DNA of 64,000 bases from Butyrivibrio sp. Its GTDB lineage: Bacteria > Bacillota > Clostridia > Lachnospirales > Lachnospiraceae. The DNA lies in contig SVGC01000003.1 in assembly GCA_015056495.1 (NCBI GenBank), positions 93,210-157,209 of the forward strand, read 5' to 3'. Of the stretch, positions 8,003 through 18,432 are shown in pieces. The notes under the pieces were generated by a model that saw nothing but the letters and a program-made list of their open reading frames with translations, searched no databases and was not told the origin of the DNA. Each line of letters starts with the position of its first letter. The stretch's first letter is position 1. Position numbers and translations under genes: made by a program.

Positions 8003-9058
8003 TCAGCAGGTATAACCAACAAGGAGCTTCAGCGTATTTTCAGCACCATCTCTGTGACTGCGCTCATAACCATGTGAAGCATATACGCCTGCACCGATCA
8101 GACCGTGTTTTACGTCAGCACCGGCACGAAGAGTAGCTTCTACGTCTGAACCATAGTGTGGGTAAACATCAACAGCATAGTCTGCGTTCATCTTTTTAGC
8201 TGCTTCAATAAGTCCCTTAACAACTGAGTATGCATAAGGGCCGCCGCTGTCTTTTGCACAGATAGAAACCTGTCTCTCTGTACATGTAAGACCTTCACCT
8301 ACACAGCCCATATCTACAGATATTGCTTCTGTAACGCCAGCTGGTACAGATGCGCATCCGCCGTGACCTACTTCTTCAAATACTGTTATGTGAGCATAGA
8401 GAGCACGGGCTGGAGTGATCTTGTTGTCAGCCAGGTATTTAGCAAATCCAAGAAGAATACCAACTGAGAGTTTATCATCAAGGAATCTGCTCTTGATATA
8501 GCCGCTCTTGGTGATGCGTGTATTTGGTTCAAAACATACGATATCACCAATGCTGATGCCAAGCTTAAGAGCATCTTCTTTAGATTTAACGTCTTCATCA
8601 AGTACTACTTCACAACTGTCAAAAGTTCTCTTTGTATCGTTATAATCACCATTTACATGAATAGAAGCGTTTGTAAGCTGGAAGGTTCCTTCATAGTCAC
8701 CATCAAATTTAGTAACGACTCTGACATTTTCAGTCTCGGCGTTATTAGCATTCATACCGCCAAGAGGTGTTACAACAAGGCGTCCGGTAGATTTGATGCT
8801 GGAAACCATGCCTCCCAGTGTGTCTGTATGAGCTTCAAGGAATAGACCGTCTTTTTTGTCTTTGCCACCAAGAGTTACAAGGACTCCGCCCTTTCCTGTT
8901 ATCTCAGCCTTATATCCAAGTGATTCAAATTCCTTTTTTACCCATGCTGCAGCTTCATCTGTGTAGCCTGTTGGAGAATCGATGCTCAGAAGCTTCACTG
9001 TTTTTTCCATGATAAAATCAGTGTATTTACTAAAATCTATTTTCTTTTGTCTAGCCAT
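8003..9058 (-). CDS. M42 family metallo-aminopeptidase
   Basis: A 351-aa cytosolic zinc/cobalt aminopeptidase of the M42 (glutamyl aminopeptidase/FrvX/'endoglucanase M') family, which trims peptides as large oligomers. Metal-site signatures in order are EAHTDTLGGMV (H77, D79), FLDDKLSVG (D194/D195), VFEEVGHGG (E228/E229), SVDMG (D249) and ASHGYERSH (H329). All expected ligands are present and the length is normal. GAGGAAAT precedes the ATG. It is transcribed alone, divergent from glgP with 178 bp between them. Family members have sometimes been misnamed cellulases; nothing here suggests sugar hydrolysis. Confidence 0.92.
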   Translation of the reverse strand: MARQKKIDFSKYTDFIMEKTVKLLSIDSPTGYTDEAAAWVKKEFESLGYKAEITGKGGVLVTLGGKDKKDGLFLEAHTDTLGGMVSSIKSTGRLVVTPLGGMNANNAETENVRVVTKFDGDYEGTFQLTNASIHVNGDYNDTKRTFDSCEVVLDEDVKSKEDALKLGISIGDIVCFEPNTRITKSGYIKSRFLDDKLSVGILLGFAKYLADNKITPARALYAHITVFEEVGHGGCASVPAGVTEAISVDMGCVGEGLTCTERQVSICAKDSGGPYAYSVVKGLIEAAKKMNADYAVDVYPHYGSDVEATLRAGADVKHGLIGAGVYASHGYERSHRDGAENTLKLLVGYTC

Positions 9059-9236
9059 AGCTATTTCCTCTTTCTGCTGAATTATCAGCCTTTGTTAGTA
9101 TAGCACACTCCCGATAATAATTAAAAAATAATAAAAACAATAAAACGCTCATTAATCTATGGAATTAAAATTCAACAAGCGGTAAAATAGATTATATCGT
9201 GGTTTTGACACAATTAGAGCACCATTGGAGGACTAA

Positions 9237-11702
9237 ATGAAGAAAAAGAAACTATCTTTTGACAAGGATTTATTCACAAGAAGCGTGCTATACAATGTTA
9301 AGACGCTTTATCGCAGGACGCTGGAGGAAGCTACTCCGCAGCAGATATATCAGGCATCGGCTTACGCTATCAAGGATGCCATTATTGACCATTGGATGGA
9401 TACACAGAAAGCAGTAGAGGAACAGGATCCAAAGATTGTTTATTACATGTCCATGGAATTCCTCATGGGTAGAGCACTTGGTAATAACCTGATCAATCTT
9501 CAGGCATATAAGGATGTAAAAGATGCCCTTGAAGAATTGGGCGTTGATATCAATCTTATAGAAGATCAGGAGCATGATCCCGCTCTTGGAAATGGTGGTC
9601 TTGGAAGACTTGCAGCTTGTTTCCTTGATTCACTTTCTACTCTTGGTTATGTAGCGTATGGATGTGGTATCAGATATAGATATGGCATGTTCAAGCAGAA
9701 GATCGTCGATGGTTATCAGGTAGAAGCTCCGGATAACTGGCTGGAAAATGGAAATCCATTTGAGCTCAGAAGACCTGAGTATGCCAAGGAAGTTAAATTC
9801 GGCGGTTATGTCACAATGTACACAGATGATCATGGCCGTACAATGTTCAGACAGGAAGGCTATCAGGTAGTACGTGCTGTTCCTTATGATCTGCCAGTGC
9901 TTGGATATGGTAATGGTGTTGTTAATACACTTAGGATATGGGATGCAGAGCCGATACAGTGCTTCCAGCTGGATTCTTTTGACAAGGGTGATTATCAAAA
10001 GGCAGTTGAGCAGGATAATCTTGCTTCTCAGATATGTGAAGTCCTATATCCTAATGACAATCATATTGCAGGAAAAGAGCTTAGACTTAAACAGCAGTAT
10101 TTCTTTATTTCTGCATCAGTTCAGACAGCTCTTCAGAGATATTTGAAAAATCATAAAGACATCCGTAAATTCGGTGAAAAGACAGTATTCCAGATGAATG
10201 ATACACATCCAACGGTTACTGTGGCTGAGCTTATGAGACTGCTTATGGATGAATATTATCTTTCATGGGATGATGCATGGGAAGTTACAACACATACCTG
10301 TTGCTATACTAACCACACAATTATGTCAGAGGCATTGGAAAAGTGGCCTATGGATCTGTTCCAGAGACTTCTTCCACGTATATTCCAGATTGTGGATGAG
10401 ATCAACAGACGTTTCTGCGACAGGATCATGCAGCAGTATACCAATAATGCTCAGGACAAGATCAGGAGCATGGCAATACTGTATGATAATCAGGTTAAGA
10501 TGGCTCATCTTGCGATCATTGGCAGTTATTCTGTAAATGGTGTTGCAAGACTTCATACTGAGATCTTAAAGCAGAGAGAGCTTAAGGATTTCTATGAACT
10601 TGAACCTTCCAAGTTTAATAACAAGACTAACGGTATTACCCAGAGAAGATTTATCATGCACGCCAACCCTCTTCTTGCAGACTGGCTCACAGAAAAGGTC
10701 GGAGAAGATTGGATCACAGATCTGAGCAAGGTATCAGCAATTAAGGAATTGGTTGATGATAAGAAAGCTCAGAAAGAGTTCATGGATATTAAGCTGGAAA
10801 ATAAGAAGCGTCTGGCTAAATACATTAAGGAAAATAATGGCATCAAGGTTGATCCTAAGTCCATATTTGACTGCCAGGTCAAGAGATTGCATGAGTATAA
10901 GCGTCAGCTCATGAACATTTTGCAGGTAATATATTTATATGATTTCTTTAAGAAAAATCCGGATAAGGATTTTTATCCAAAGACATATATCTTTGGAGCC
11001 AAGGCAGCAGCTGGTTATGAGACAGCCAAGCTTACTATCAAGCTGATCAATTCAGTGGCTGATGTAGTTAATAATGATCCTGATATCAACGGCAAGTTGA
11101 AAGTTGTATTTATAGAAGACTATCGTGTATCTAATGCAGAACTTATTTTTGCGGCAGCAGATATTTCCGAGCAGATATCTACAGCAAGTAAGGAAGCTTC
11201 CGGTACAGGTAATATGAAGATGATGGCTAACGGAGCGGTAACTATAGGAACTCTTGATGGTGCCAACGTTGAGATGCTTGAAGAAGTAGGCGAAGAGAAT
11301 ATGTTCATCTTTGGCCTTACATCACAGCAGGTAATCGATTATGAGAAAAATGGTGGCTATAATCCAAGAGATCTCTACAACAGCAATCCTAAGGTAAAAC
11401 TTGTTGTGGACAAACTTGTAGATGGAACCTTTAGTTCAGACAAGGAGCTCTTCAGACCAATATACAACTCACTGCTCAATGAAGTAAAAGGCAATAAGGC
11501 TGATAAATACTTTATCCTTAGAGACTTTGAAGATTATCTTAATACACAGAAAAAGATATCTGAAGCCTATACTGATAAGAAAAAGTGGGCTAGAATGGCC
11601 ATGATGAACACAGCCTGTGTAGGAAAGTTCAGCTCAGACAGAACTATCCAGGAATATGTGGATGATATATGGCATTTGGACAAGATCACTATTCAGAAAT
11701 GA
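9237..11702 (+). CDS. glgP: Glycogen/starch alpha-glucan phosphorylase
   Basis: An 821-aa GT35 enzyme that releases glucose-1-phosphate from alpha-1,4-glucans using pyridoxal phosphate. Landmarks are YYMSMEFLMGRAL near residue 65, EHDPALGNGGLGRLAACF, the central VKRLHEYKRQLMN and the PLP site EASGTGNMKMMANG with lysine near K661. Length and motif order are standard. GGAGGA sits just before the ATG. It stands alone between its own terminator and the divergent peptidase gene, with no other glg gene nearby. It probably mobilises stored glycogen when external sugar runs out. Confidence 0.96.
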   Translation: MKKKKLSFDKDLFTRSVLYNVKTLYRRTLEEATPQQIYQASAYAIKDAIIDHWMDTQKAVEEQDPKIVYYMSMEFLMGRALGNNLINLQAYKDVKDALEELGVDINLIEDQEHDPALGNGGLGRLAACFLDSLSTLGYVAYGCGIRYRYGMFKQKIVDGYQVEAPDNWLENGNPFELRRPEYAKEVKFGGYVTMYTDDHGRTMFRQEGYQVVRAVPYDLPVLGYGNGVVNTLRIWDAEPIQCFQLDSFDKGDYQKAVEQDNLASQICEVLYPNDNHIAGKELRLKQQYFFISASVQTALQRYLKNHKDIRKFGEKTVFQMNDTHPTVTVAELMRLLMDEYYLSWDDAWEVTTHTCCYTNHTIMSEALEKWPMDLFQRLLPRIFQIVDEINRRFCDRIMQQYTNNAQDKIRSMAILYDNQVKMAHLAIIGSYSVNGVARLHTEILKQRELKDFYELEPSKFNNKTNGITQRRFIMHANPLLADWLTEKVGEDWITDLSKVSAIKELVDDKKAQKEFMDIKLENKKRLAKYIKENNGIKVDPKSIFDCQVKRLHEYKRQLMNILQVIYLYDFFKKNPDKDFYPKTYIFGAKAAAGYETAKLTIKLINSVADVVNNDPDINGKLKVVFIEDYRVSNAELIFAAADISEQISTASKEASGTGNMKMMANGAVTIGTLDGANVEMLEEVGEENMFIFGLTSQQVIDYEKNGGYNPRDLYNSNPKVKLVVDKLVDGTFSSDKELFRPIYNSLLNEVKGNKADKYFILRDFEDYLNTQKKISEAYTDKKKWARMAMMNTACVGKFSSDRTIQEYVDDIWHLDKITIQK

Positions 11703-11716
11703 TATAAATCTGATCA

Positions 11717-11744
11717 TGGCGCGGCTTTATGGTCGCGCCATTTT
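11717..11744 (+). terminator. Intrinsic terminator after glgP
   Basis: TGGCGCG (11717-11723) pairs with CGCGCCA (11734-11740), followed by TTTT. It is a short GC-rich stem 14 bp after the glgP stop. Confidence 0.8.
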
Positions 11745-11859
11745 AAAAAAATCAACACTTTAACAAAGTAATGCAAAAAAGTACTACACACAGATATTTT
11801 TTTATGATAAAATAGCGCAATAAAGTAAGATTGCATTCTTGTATACAGGAGGAGAGTTA

Positions 11860-14160
11860 ATGGTAAAGTCATATGAAAGTGGATGCTACCTTGTAAATGG
11901 CACAGAGATAGTGATGGATGCTTCTGATGCCCAGACAGCAGTAGCTTCCAAGACAGGTAAAACTGTTACAAAGGAAGAAGCAAAAAAAGGCACTATCGCT
12001 TATGGTATATTACAGGCGCATAATACATCAGGCAATGCAGATAAATTGGAGATCAAGTTTGATAAGCTGACTTCTCATGATATTACATTTGTAGGTATCA
12101 TTCAGACAGCCAGAGCTTCAGGACTTGAGAAATTCCCTATTCCATATGTACTTACAAACTGCCACAATTCTCTCTGTGCTGTTGGTGGCACTATCAATGA
12201 AGATGATCACATGTTTGGTCTTACAGCTGCACAGAAATACGGCGGAATCTATGTACCACCTCATCAGGCAGTTATCCACCAGTTTGCAAGAGAAGTACTG
12301 GCAACTGGCGGTGGTATGATCCTTGGATCTGATTCACATACAAGATATGGTGCTCTTGGAACAATGGCAGTAGGTGAAGGTGGCCCTGAGCTTGTAAAGC
12401 AGCTCCTGAGCCAGACTTATGATATCAAGATGCCTGAGGTTGTTGCTATCTATCTTGAAGGTGATGTTAATAAAGGGGTGGGTCCACAGGACGTTGCACT
12501 TGCAATCATTGGAGAAGTATTTGCTTCAGGATATGTAAAAAATAAAGTAATGGAATTTGTTGGACCTGGTGTTAAGAATCTTAGTGCTGACTTCCGTATC
12601 GGCGTTGATGTAATGACAACAGAGACAACTTGTCTTTCATCTATCTGGCAGACAGATAGCGAGATTGAAGAATTCTATGATATACATGGCAGAAAGGGAG
12701 ACTATAAGGAACTTAGACCATCTGATGTTGCTTATTATGACGGTCTTGTAAAAGTGGATCTCTCAACTGTTAAGCCTATGATCGCTATGCCATTCCATCC
12801 AAGTAACACTTACGAGATAGAAGAGGTTAATGCCAACCTGGAAGATATCATCGCAGATGTTGAGAAGCGTGCAAAAGTAAGCTTTGGCGATAAGATCGAA
12901 TATTCTCTTAGAGATAAGATCAAAAATGGTAAGTTCCATGTTGATCAGGGAATCATCGCAGGCTGTGCAGGTGGTGGATTTGAGAATATCTGCAGCGCAG
13001 CTGATATCTTAAAGGGCAGCTATATTGGAAACGACAGGTTTACACTCAGCGTATATCCTGCTTCTACACCTATATATATGGAGATAATCAAGAATGGCGT
13101 TGCTGCAACACTTATGGAGACAGGCGCTATACTTAAGACAGCATTTTGCGGACCTTGCTTTGGTGCTGGAGATACTCCTGCAAACAATGCATTTAGTATC
13201 AGACATTCAACACGTAACTTCCCTAACCGTGAGGGATCTAAGGTACAGAATGGTCAGATAGCATCAGTTGCACTTATGGATGCTCGTTCAATAGCAGCAA
13301 CTGCAGCAAATAAAGGCGTGTTAACACCTGCAACTGATTTTGACGGAACAATCAATAAATACAAATACCACTTTGATTCAAAGATTTATGCAAATAGAGT
13401 ATTTGATTCTAAGGGTGTTGCTAATCCGGATGTTGAGTTGCAACTTGGTCCAAATATCAAGGATTGGCCAAAGATGGTAGCACTTACTGATAATCTTTTA
13501 TTAAAGGTTGTATCAGAAATCCATGATCCTGTTACTACTACAGATGAGCTTATCCCATCAGGTGAGACATCATCCTACAGATCCAATCCTATTGGACTTG
13601 CAGAATTTACTTTATCAAGAAAAGATCCGGAGTACGTTGGAAGAGCCAAAGAAGTTCATGCTGAGGAAGTAAAGAGAGAAAATGATGTTCCATTTACTGA
13701 GATGAGTGATGAGATCCAGAATGCAGTTAAGACTGTTCTGGAGAAATATCCGGATGTTACAGCTCAGAATACTGGAATAGGTTCAACAATTTTTGCTGTA
13801 AAGCCGGGTGATGGTTCAGCAAGAGAACAGGCAGCTTCATGTCAGAAGGTTCTTGGAGGATGGGCTAATATTGCAAATGAATATGCAACTAAGAGATATC
13901 GTTCCAACCTTATTAACTGGGGTATGCTTCCATTTGTAATTGATGAAGGAGAGCTTCCATTTACAAATCTGGATTATGTATTTTTACCTGGAATCAGAGC
14001 TGCTGTAGAAAATAAGTCAGATGAGATCAAGGCAGTAGCAGTATCAGGCGACAGCATGAAAGAATTTACTCTTCGTCTTGGAGATCTGACTGATACAGAG
14101 AGAGAGATCATCCTTGATGGATGTCTTATCAACTATAATAGAGCTGGTAAAAAAGCTTGA
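11860..14160 (+). CDS. Aconitase-family hydratase
   Basis: A 766-aa [4Fe-4S] hydro-lyase of the aconitase superfamily. Iron-sulfur ligands can be placed at C369 (GCAGGG) and at C430 and C433 ([10 protein letters not shown]). The spacings of 61 and 3 are close to those of mitochondrial aconitase (C358, C421, C424). Substrate-side motifs such as [13 protein letters not shown] are also present. The overall wording resembles the YbhJ-type putative hydratases more than AcnA, AcnB or LeuC, so the substrate may be citrate/isocitrate or another hydroxy-acid. I chose the ATG at 11860, preceded by CAGGAGGAGAG; an upstream TTG at 11839 would bury that site. No citrate synthase or isocitrate dehydrogenase gene is adjacent. 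Confidence 0.85.
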   Translation: MVKSYESGCYLVNGTEIVMDASDAQTAVASKTGKTVTKEEAKKGTIAYGILQAHNTSGNADKLEIKFDKLTSHDITFVGIIQTARASGLEKFPIPYVLTNCHNSLCAVGGTINEDDHMFGLTAAQKYGGIYVPPHQAVIHQFAREVLATGGGMILGSDSHTRYGALGTMAVGEGGPELVKQLLSQTYDIKMPEVVAIYLEGDVNKGVGPQDVALAIIGEVFASGYVKNKVMEFVGPGVKNLSADFRIGVDVMTTETTCLSSIWQTDSEIEEFYDIHGRKGDYKELRPSDVAYYDGLVKVDLSTVKPMIAMPFHPSNTYEIEEVNANLEDIIADVEKRAKVSFGDKIEYSLRDKIKNGKFHVDQGIIAGCAGGGFENICSAADILKGSYIGNDRFTLSVYPASTPIYMEIIKNGVAATLMETGAILKTAFCGPCFGAGDTPANNAFSIRHSTRNFPNREGSKVQNGQIASVALMDARSIAATAANKGVLTPATDFDGTINKYKYHFDSKIYANRVFDSKGVANPDVELQLGPNIKDWPKMVALTDNLLLKVVSEIHDPVTTTDELIPSGETSSYRSNPIGLAEFTLSRKDPEYVGRAKEVHAEEVKRENDVPFTEMSDEIQNAVKTVLEKYPDVTAQNTGIGSTIFAVKPGDGSAREQAASCQKVLGGWANIANEYATKRYRSNLINWGMLPFVIDEGELPFTNLDYVFLPGIRAAVENKSDEIKAVAVSGDSMKEFTLRLGDLTDTEREIILDGCLINYNRAGKKA

Positions 14161-14204
14161 ATCACTTTAAAGTAATAAGAATGTATAATATAACGTGAAA
14201 TAAA

Positions 14205-14254
14205 CCGGTCAAGAGCTTATAATAAATAAAGAGGCTTTTGACCGGAATTTTTTT
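14205..14254 (+). terminator. Intrinsic terminator after the aconitase-family gene
   Basis: CCGGTCAAGAGC (14205-14216) pairs with GCTTTTGACCGG (14234-14245) with one wobble, followed by AATTTTTTT. Confidence 0.88.
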
Positions 14255-14279
14255 ACAATATAGATAAGAGAGAATAGAT

Positions 14280-15842
14280 ATGAGTGGGGACTATTATTTA
14301 TTTAAAAGAGCTACAGCCGTGATACTGATGGCCGTGATGTTGACTGGATGCAGCAAGGCAGAAACAGAAAATTTAGAATTACTTATAGAGCAGGATCAAC
14401 CAGAAACAGTTGACCCTGCTCTTGATATGTCTTATGAGGTACCTGTGGATACTCCTGAGATTTTGATAGATCAATGTGGATACGAGGCTGATTCGGAGAA
14501 AGTTGCTGTATTTAGGGGAACGGATATTGATGGCACATTTGAAGTAAGGAATCTTGAAACAGATGAAGTAGTGTATGTTGGAGAAGTTAGAAGATCCAAG
14601 TACAACAAAGAACTGGAAGAATACGACAGCTGCGGGTATTTTACAGAGCTTACCACTGAGGGCGACTATTACATATATAACAGGACTTTGGGAAGTTCCT
14701 ATGCTTTTTCAATAAAAGAAAATATATATTCAGATATGTTTGATGAGGCTGGAAAGATATTTTATCTAAATCGTTGCGGATACACAATCATGGAACAATA
14801 CGCCGGTGAAAATGCTCATGCAGCCTGTCATGTAGGTAATGCATATCTAGAAGATAAAACAACTCAGATAGATGTGACAGGTGGCTGGCATCTTGATGAA
14901 AAGGCCAACAGAGATGTGGTAGATGGTTGTAACATAGCGCAAAATCTTCTTTTGGCTTATGAGCTGAACAAGGACGTTTTTTCGGATGATACTGACATAC
15001 CTGAAAGTAATGATGGTATTGCTGACATACTTAATGAGGTCAAAGTTGAAGTGGACTGGCTGTTAAAGATGCAGGACGAAAAGACTGGTGGTGTCTATGC
15101 ATCAGCTCTTACACAGCAGTCTGGTATAACCGATCTGTCCAATGCTGATGTTGAGGTTACGCCAATCACAATGGAGGCGACGATCTCTTTTGCAGCGCTC
15201 CTTGCCAAGTTCAGCTACCTGTATCAGAGTATCGATTCTTCTTTTGCCACTGACTGCTTAAGGGCAGCGGACAGAGCATGGAAGTGTTACAGTAAAAATG
15301 AAAATGCGGGTAATGACGGAAGATATTTTCAGGCAGCAGCCGAGTTATACAGAGCAACCGGATCTTCTACCTATAATAGTGTGCTGGATACATTTTTTTC
15401 ACAGGACGGCTTTATTGAAGGTTTTGTAAATGAAGATGCGACATTCCTTGGAGGGATCACTTATTTGTCCACCAAGCAGGATGTAAGCAAAACAGTATGT
15501 AATGAAATGATGAGCGTATTGCTCAGCTCTGCAGAGGAGATTGCAAATAAGGCCAACAACTCAACCTTTTTTGTAACCAGTTGCCTGGGGGAAGACCTTT
15601 TAGACAAGATGTTTGATGATCTTAGGTGTCTGACGGTTACCAACTATATCATTTATAACCATGAGTATACGACAATAATAGAGAATCACATTCATTTCCT
15701 TATGGGTGTCAATCCGGATGCTATTAATTATGTAACTGACAGTACAGAGAACAGCTATGCCTTATATGAGGAGGCTAACAGCATTATGAGTAACCCGGTA
15801 TATATATCAAAATTCATGATAATGCTAAGCGTGGTACAGTAA
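14280..15842 (+). CDS. GH9-like lipoprotein with degenerate catalytic site
   Basis: A 520-aa lipoprotein: signal peptide with lipobox LTGC, lipidated C24. An N-terminal Ig-like domain (from about residue 59, PEILIDQCGY) resembles the cap domain of family 9 glycosidases. An alpha-helical barrel-like region follows, with GH9 landmarks: VDWLLKMQDEKTGGVY, the end motif HFLMGVNPDAINYVT, and DVTGGWH at 198-204. In active GH9 enzymes the last of these runs on as WHDAGDYG; here residues 205-208 read LDEK, so the catalytic aspartates are missing. The C-terminus is also shortened, with no PHHR-like histidine motif, and ends SNPVY where active enzymes have an NE with the acid Glu. Probably a surface glycan-binding pseudoenzyme. 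The ribosome binding site is weak. Confidence 0.72.
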   Translation: MSGDYYLFKRATAVILMAVMLTGCSKAETENLELLIEQDQPETVDPALDMSYEVPVDTPEILIDQCGYEADSEKVAVFRGTDIDGTFEVRNLETDEVVYVGEVRRSKYNKELEEYDSCGYFTELTTEGDYYIYNRTLGSSYAFSIKENIYSDMFDEAGKIFYLNRCGYTIMEQYAGENAHAACHVGNAYLEDKTTQIDVTGGWHLDEKANRDVVDGCNIAQNLLLAYELNKDVFSDDTDIPESNDGIADILNEVKVEVDWLLKMQDEKTGGVYASALTQQSGITDLSNADVEVTPITMEATISFAALLAKFSYLYQSIDSSFATDCLRAADRAWKCYSKNENAGNDGRYFQAAAELYRATGSSTYNSVLDTFFSQDGFIEGFVNEDATFLGGITYLSTKQDVSKTVCNEMMSVLLSSAEEIANKANNSTFFVTSCLGEDLLDKMFDDLRCLTVTNYIIYNHEYTTIIENHIHFLMGVNPDAINYVTDSTENSYALYEEANSIMSNPVYISKFMIMLSVVQ

Positions 15843-15932
15843 GCGGGGGCTGGGGCGTAAATTTTATTTCTTATATATTTATGCTATTATATATTCTTGA
15901 AAAAAGCATGGTCGGCAATATAGAGGTTTTTA

Positions 15933-16721
15933 ATGAATACAGAAATAGATGGTTTAAATATCAATTATAGAGAAGAAGGCAGAGGACCGCTTCTGGTAAT
16001 GCTCCACGGATGGGGAGCCAATATAGAGCTTTTTAACGGCATCTTTAATTTTGCTAGTAGTAAGTATCACGTTGTAGCAATGGATATGCCTGGATTTGGC
16101 AAAAGTGATGAGCCGGATTTTGCATATTCTGTGGATGACTATATTTCATTTGTGGTCAAGTTTGTCAAAAAGCTTTTTCCAGAAGATAAGGAAATCATAT
16201 TCCTTGGCCATTCTCATGGCGGAAGGGTAAGCATCAAAATGGCTGCGCGTTCTGCAACAGAGGATTTTGGATTCAAGATCAAGAGTCTTGTACTTGTGGA
16301 TAGCGCCGGAGTAATTGCGGTTAAGACACCGGCTCAGCTCAAGAGACAGAAAAAATATAAGTTTTATAAGAAGTTGATAACAGGCTCAGGAATATTAAAG
16401 ATATATCCTGGTGCATTGGATAAATTACAGAAAAAATTTGGCTCAGCAGATTATAGTGCGGCGAGTCCAACAATGAGGGCAAGCATGGTCAAGGTGGTAA
16501 ATGAAGATATGGTGCCATATATGCCTAAGGTAACAATGCCGGTGCTTTTGATATGGGGCAAAAATGACACTGCAACACCTCTTTCTGATGGTCAGAAGAT
16601 GGAAGAACTTATGCCGGAAGCAGGTCTTGCACCAATTGATAATGCAGGACATTACTCATTCCTGGATCAGCCGTATATATTCTATAGGATACTGGGAAGC
16701 TTTTTGAAAATAGATATGTGA
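15933..16721 (+). CDS. Alpha/beta hydrolase
   Basis: A 262-aa cytosolic alpha/beta-hydrolase. The oxyanion region is MLHGWGAN (24-30), the nucleophile elbow LGHSHGGR has Ser94, the acid is probably the Asp of WGKNDTATP, and the His lies in DNAGHYSFLDQP. The catalytic triad is complete and the length typical. The family covers esterases, lipases and C-C hydrolases, so the substrate cannot be named. It is followed after 64 bp by the MurF-like and Ddl genes in the same direction; I recall this gene order in other Clostridia, which suggests a link to peptidoglycan-precursor work. GAGGT precedes the ATG. Confidence 0.85.
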   Translation: MNTEIDGLNINYREEGRGPLLVMLHGWGANIELFNGIFNFASSKYHVVAMDMPGFGKSDEPDFAYSVDDYISFVVKFVKKLFPEDKEIIFLGHSHGGRVSIKMAARSATEDFGFKIKSLVLVDSAGVIAVKTPAQLKRQKKYKFYKKLITGSGILKIYPGALDKLQKKFGSADYSAASPTMRASMVKVVNEDMVPYMPKVTMPVLLIWGKNDTATPLSDGQKMEELMPEAGLAPIDNAGHYSFLDQPYIFYRILGSFLKIDM

Positions 16722-16785
16722 TATGTGTTAGTAACCATAAACATTTGTGGATAACAAATCATAAAAAAGAAAAAGTGGTGGAAAA

Positions 16786-18393
16786 ATGATCATAAAGATA
16801 GTGGTTATAATCGAATTATTAGTACTAATAGCAATGATGATTATGGGAACAAGATTTTATTCTCATATGCTGCAGCTTTCATCTTATCAGTTTCAGGGCT
16901 ATTTCAGATTCCTGAGAACTTCAAATATCAAGAAGAATCTGATACATCTGCTAATGGGCGTAGTATTACTGGTACTTATGCTTACAACAGATTATAAGTA
17001 TGTGGTGATAGTTTCCATAGTGTTTGGGATCATATGTCTTATAATGTATCGTCCACAGAAAGCCAAGAAGAAATTTGCTGTAACCAAAAGAGTTGAAAGA
17101 CTATTTGTTACAGATGGAATTATTTTTGCAATTATCGTAGGGATCATAGCTGCGAATCAGTTTTCAGAGTCACATCTTTTAGTAGCTAATATTTTGTCAG
17201 TAGTATTTTTTACATTATTCCCACTTATTACTGCCTTGGCTAATCTGATAAATAAGCCGGTGGAAAAGCAGGTAAATCAGTACTATATCAATGATGCCAA
17301 GAGAATACTCAGAGAACATCCAAATCTCAGGATCATAGGTGTAACAGGCAGTTATGGTAAGACAAGTGTGAAGTATTATCTGAATACTCTTTTGTCAGAG
17401 GGATTTAGAGTACTTATAACACCGGAGAGCTTTAATACACCAATGGGAGTAGTAAGGACTATCAGAGGCGACTTAAAGAACACACATGAGATATTTGTAT
17501 GTGAAATAGGTGCCCGCCATGTGGGAGATATCAAGGAAATATGCGATATTGTGCATCCTGATGACGGAATAGTGACATCTATTGGACCTCAGCACCTTGA
17601 AACTTTCCATAATCAGCAGAATATTATCAATACCAAGTATGAACTTCTAGATGCAGTAGAAGAAAAGAAAACAAGTGATGACGCAGCTGGAAAACATCTT
17701 AAGTGGGTCAACTTCGATAACGATTTTATCCACGACAATATGAAATACAGTGATGCGATCACATATGGAACAAGAGAAGGAGCTGCTTACAGAGCAACTG
17801 ATGTCTCTGTCTCAAGAGCAGGAACATCATTTACTGTAACAACTCCAAGTGGTGAGTCAGAAGAATTTACAACCAAGCTTATAGGACCTCATAATGTTCA
17901 AAATGTTGTTGGTGCGATCGCGGTAGCCAATTCACTGGGTATTCCAATGAATAAGCTCAAGATGGCTGTCAGACGACTTCAACCTGTATCCCACAGGCTT
18001 GAGCTGATACAGCGTGGTAGTGTTACTATCCTTGATGATGCTTATAATTCCAATCCTGCTGGTGCCAAGACTGCTATTGATACATTGGCTCTTTTTACAG
18101 ATTCAGTCAAAGTCCTTGTTACACCTGGAATGGTTGAGCTTGGAGAAAAAGAAAATGAGCTGAACATGGAATTTGGCCGTCAGGCTGCCAAGGTATGTGA
18201 TTATATTATCCTTGTTGGTGAGAAGCAGACTGAATACATCAAGAAGGGTGCTCTTGAAGAAGGATTTTCTGAGCAAAAACTTTTTGTTAAAAATACTCTG
18301 AATGAAGCAACAGCGCTCATGTATGAACTTGATGCTGGAAAAGAGAAAGTAATATTACTTGAAAATGATCTTCCAGATAACTATACTAAGTAA
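16786..18393 (+). CDS. Membrane-embedded MurF-like Mur ligase
   Basis: A 535-aa protein made of two parts. Residues 1-160 hold about five transmembrane helices (about 1-20, 52-68, 72-88, 108-124, 133-153). Residues 180-535 are a Mur ligase core: P-loop GVTGSYGKTS (185-194), SFNTPMGVVRT, EIGARHVGDI, IGPQHLETF and DDAYNSNPAGAKTAIDTL. The motifs are closest to MurF, which adds D-Ala-D-Ala to UDP-MurNAc-tripeptide. Standard MurF has a soluble UDP-binding N-terminal domain and no membrane part; here that domain is replaced by helices. A Ddl gene follows directly, so a D-Ala-D-Ala-like dipeptide is the likely donor. The acceptor could be a lipid-linked or other wall precursor. A GTGG site is upstream of the ATG. 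Confidence 0.82.
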   Translation: MIIKIVVIIELLVLIAMMIMGTRFYSHMLQLSSYQFQGYFRFLRTSNIKKNLIHLLMGVVLLVLMLTTDYKYVVIVSIVFGIICLIMYRPQKAKKKFAVTKRVERLFVTDGIIFAIIVGIIAANQFSESHLLVANILSVVFFTLFPLITALANLINKPVEKQVNQYYINDAKRILREHPNLRIIGVTGSYGKTSVKYYLNTLLSEGFRVLITPESFNTPMGVVRTIRGDLKNTHEIFVCEIGARHVGDIKEICDIVHPDDGIVTSIGPQHLETFHNQQNIINTKYELLDAVEEKKTSDDAAGKHLKWVNFDNDFIHDNMKYSDAITYGTREGAAYRATDVSVSRAGTSFTVTTPSGESEEFTTKLIGPHNVQNVVGAIAVANSLGIPMNKLKMAVRRLQPVSHRLELIQRGSVTILDDAYNSNPAGAKTAIDTLALFTDSVKVLVTPGMVELGEKENELNMEFGRQAAKVCDYIILVGEKQTEYIKKGALEEGFSEQKLFVKNTLNEATALMYELDAGKEKVILLENDLPDNYTK

Positions 18394-18432
18394 GCGTGAT
18401 TATTAATATATGGATATTTTTTGGAGGCAAAA

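Noticed and set aside
7951..8136. Plus-strand short ORF downstream of ileS
   Set aside because: It begins inside the terminator and lies antisense to the 3' end of the M42 peptidase gene; no ribosome binding site.
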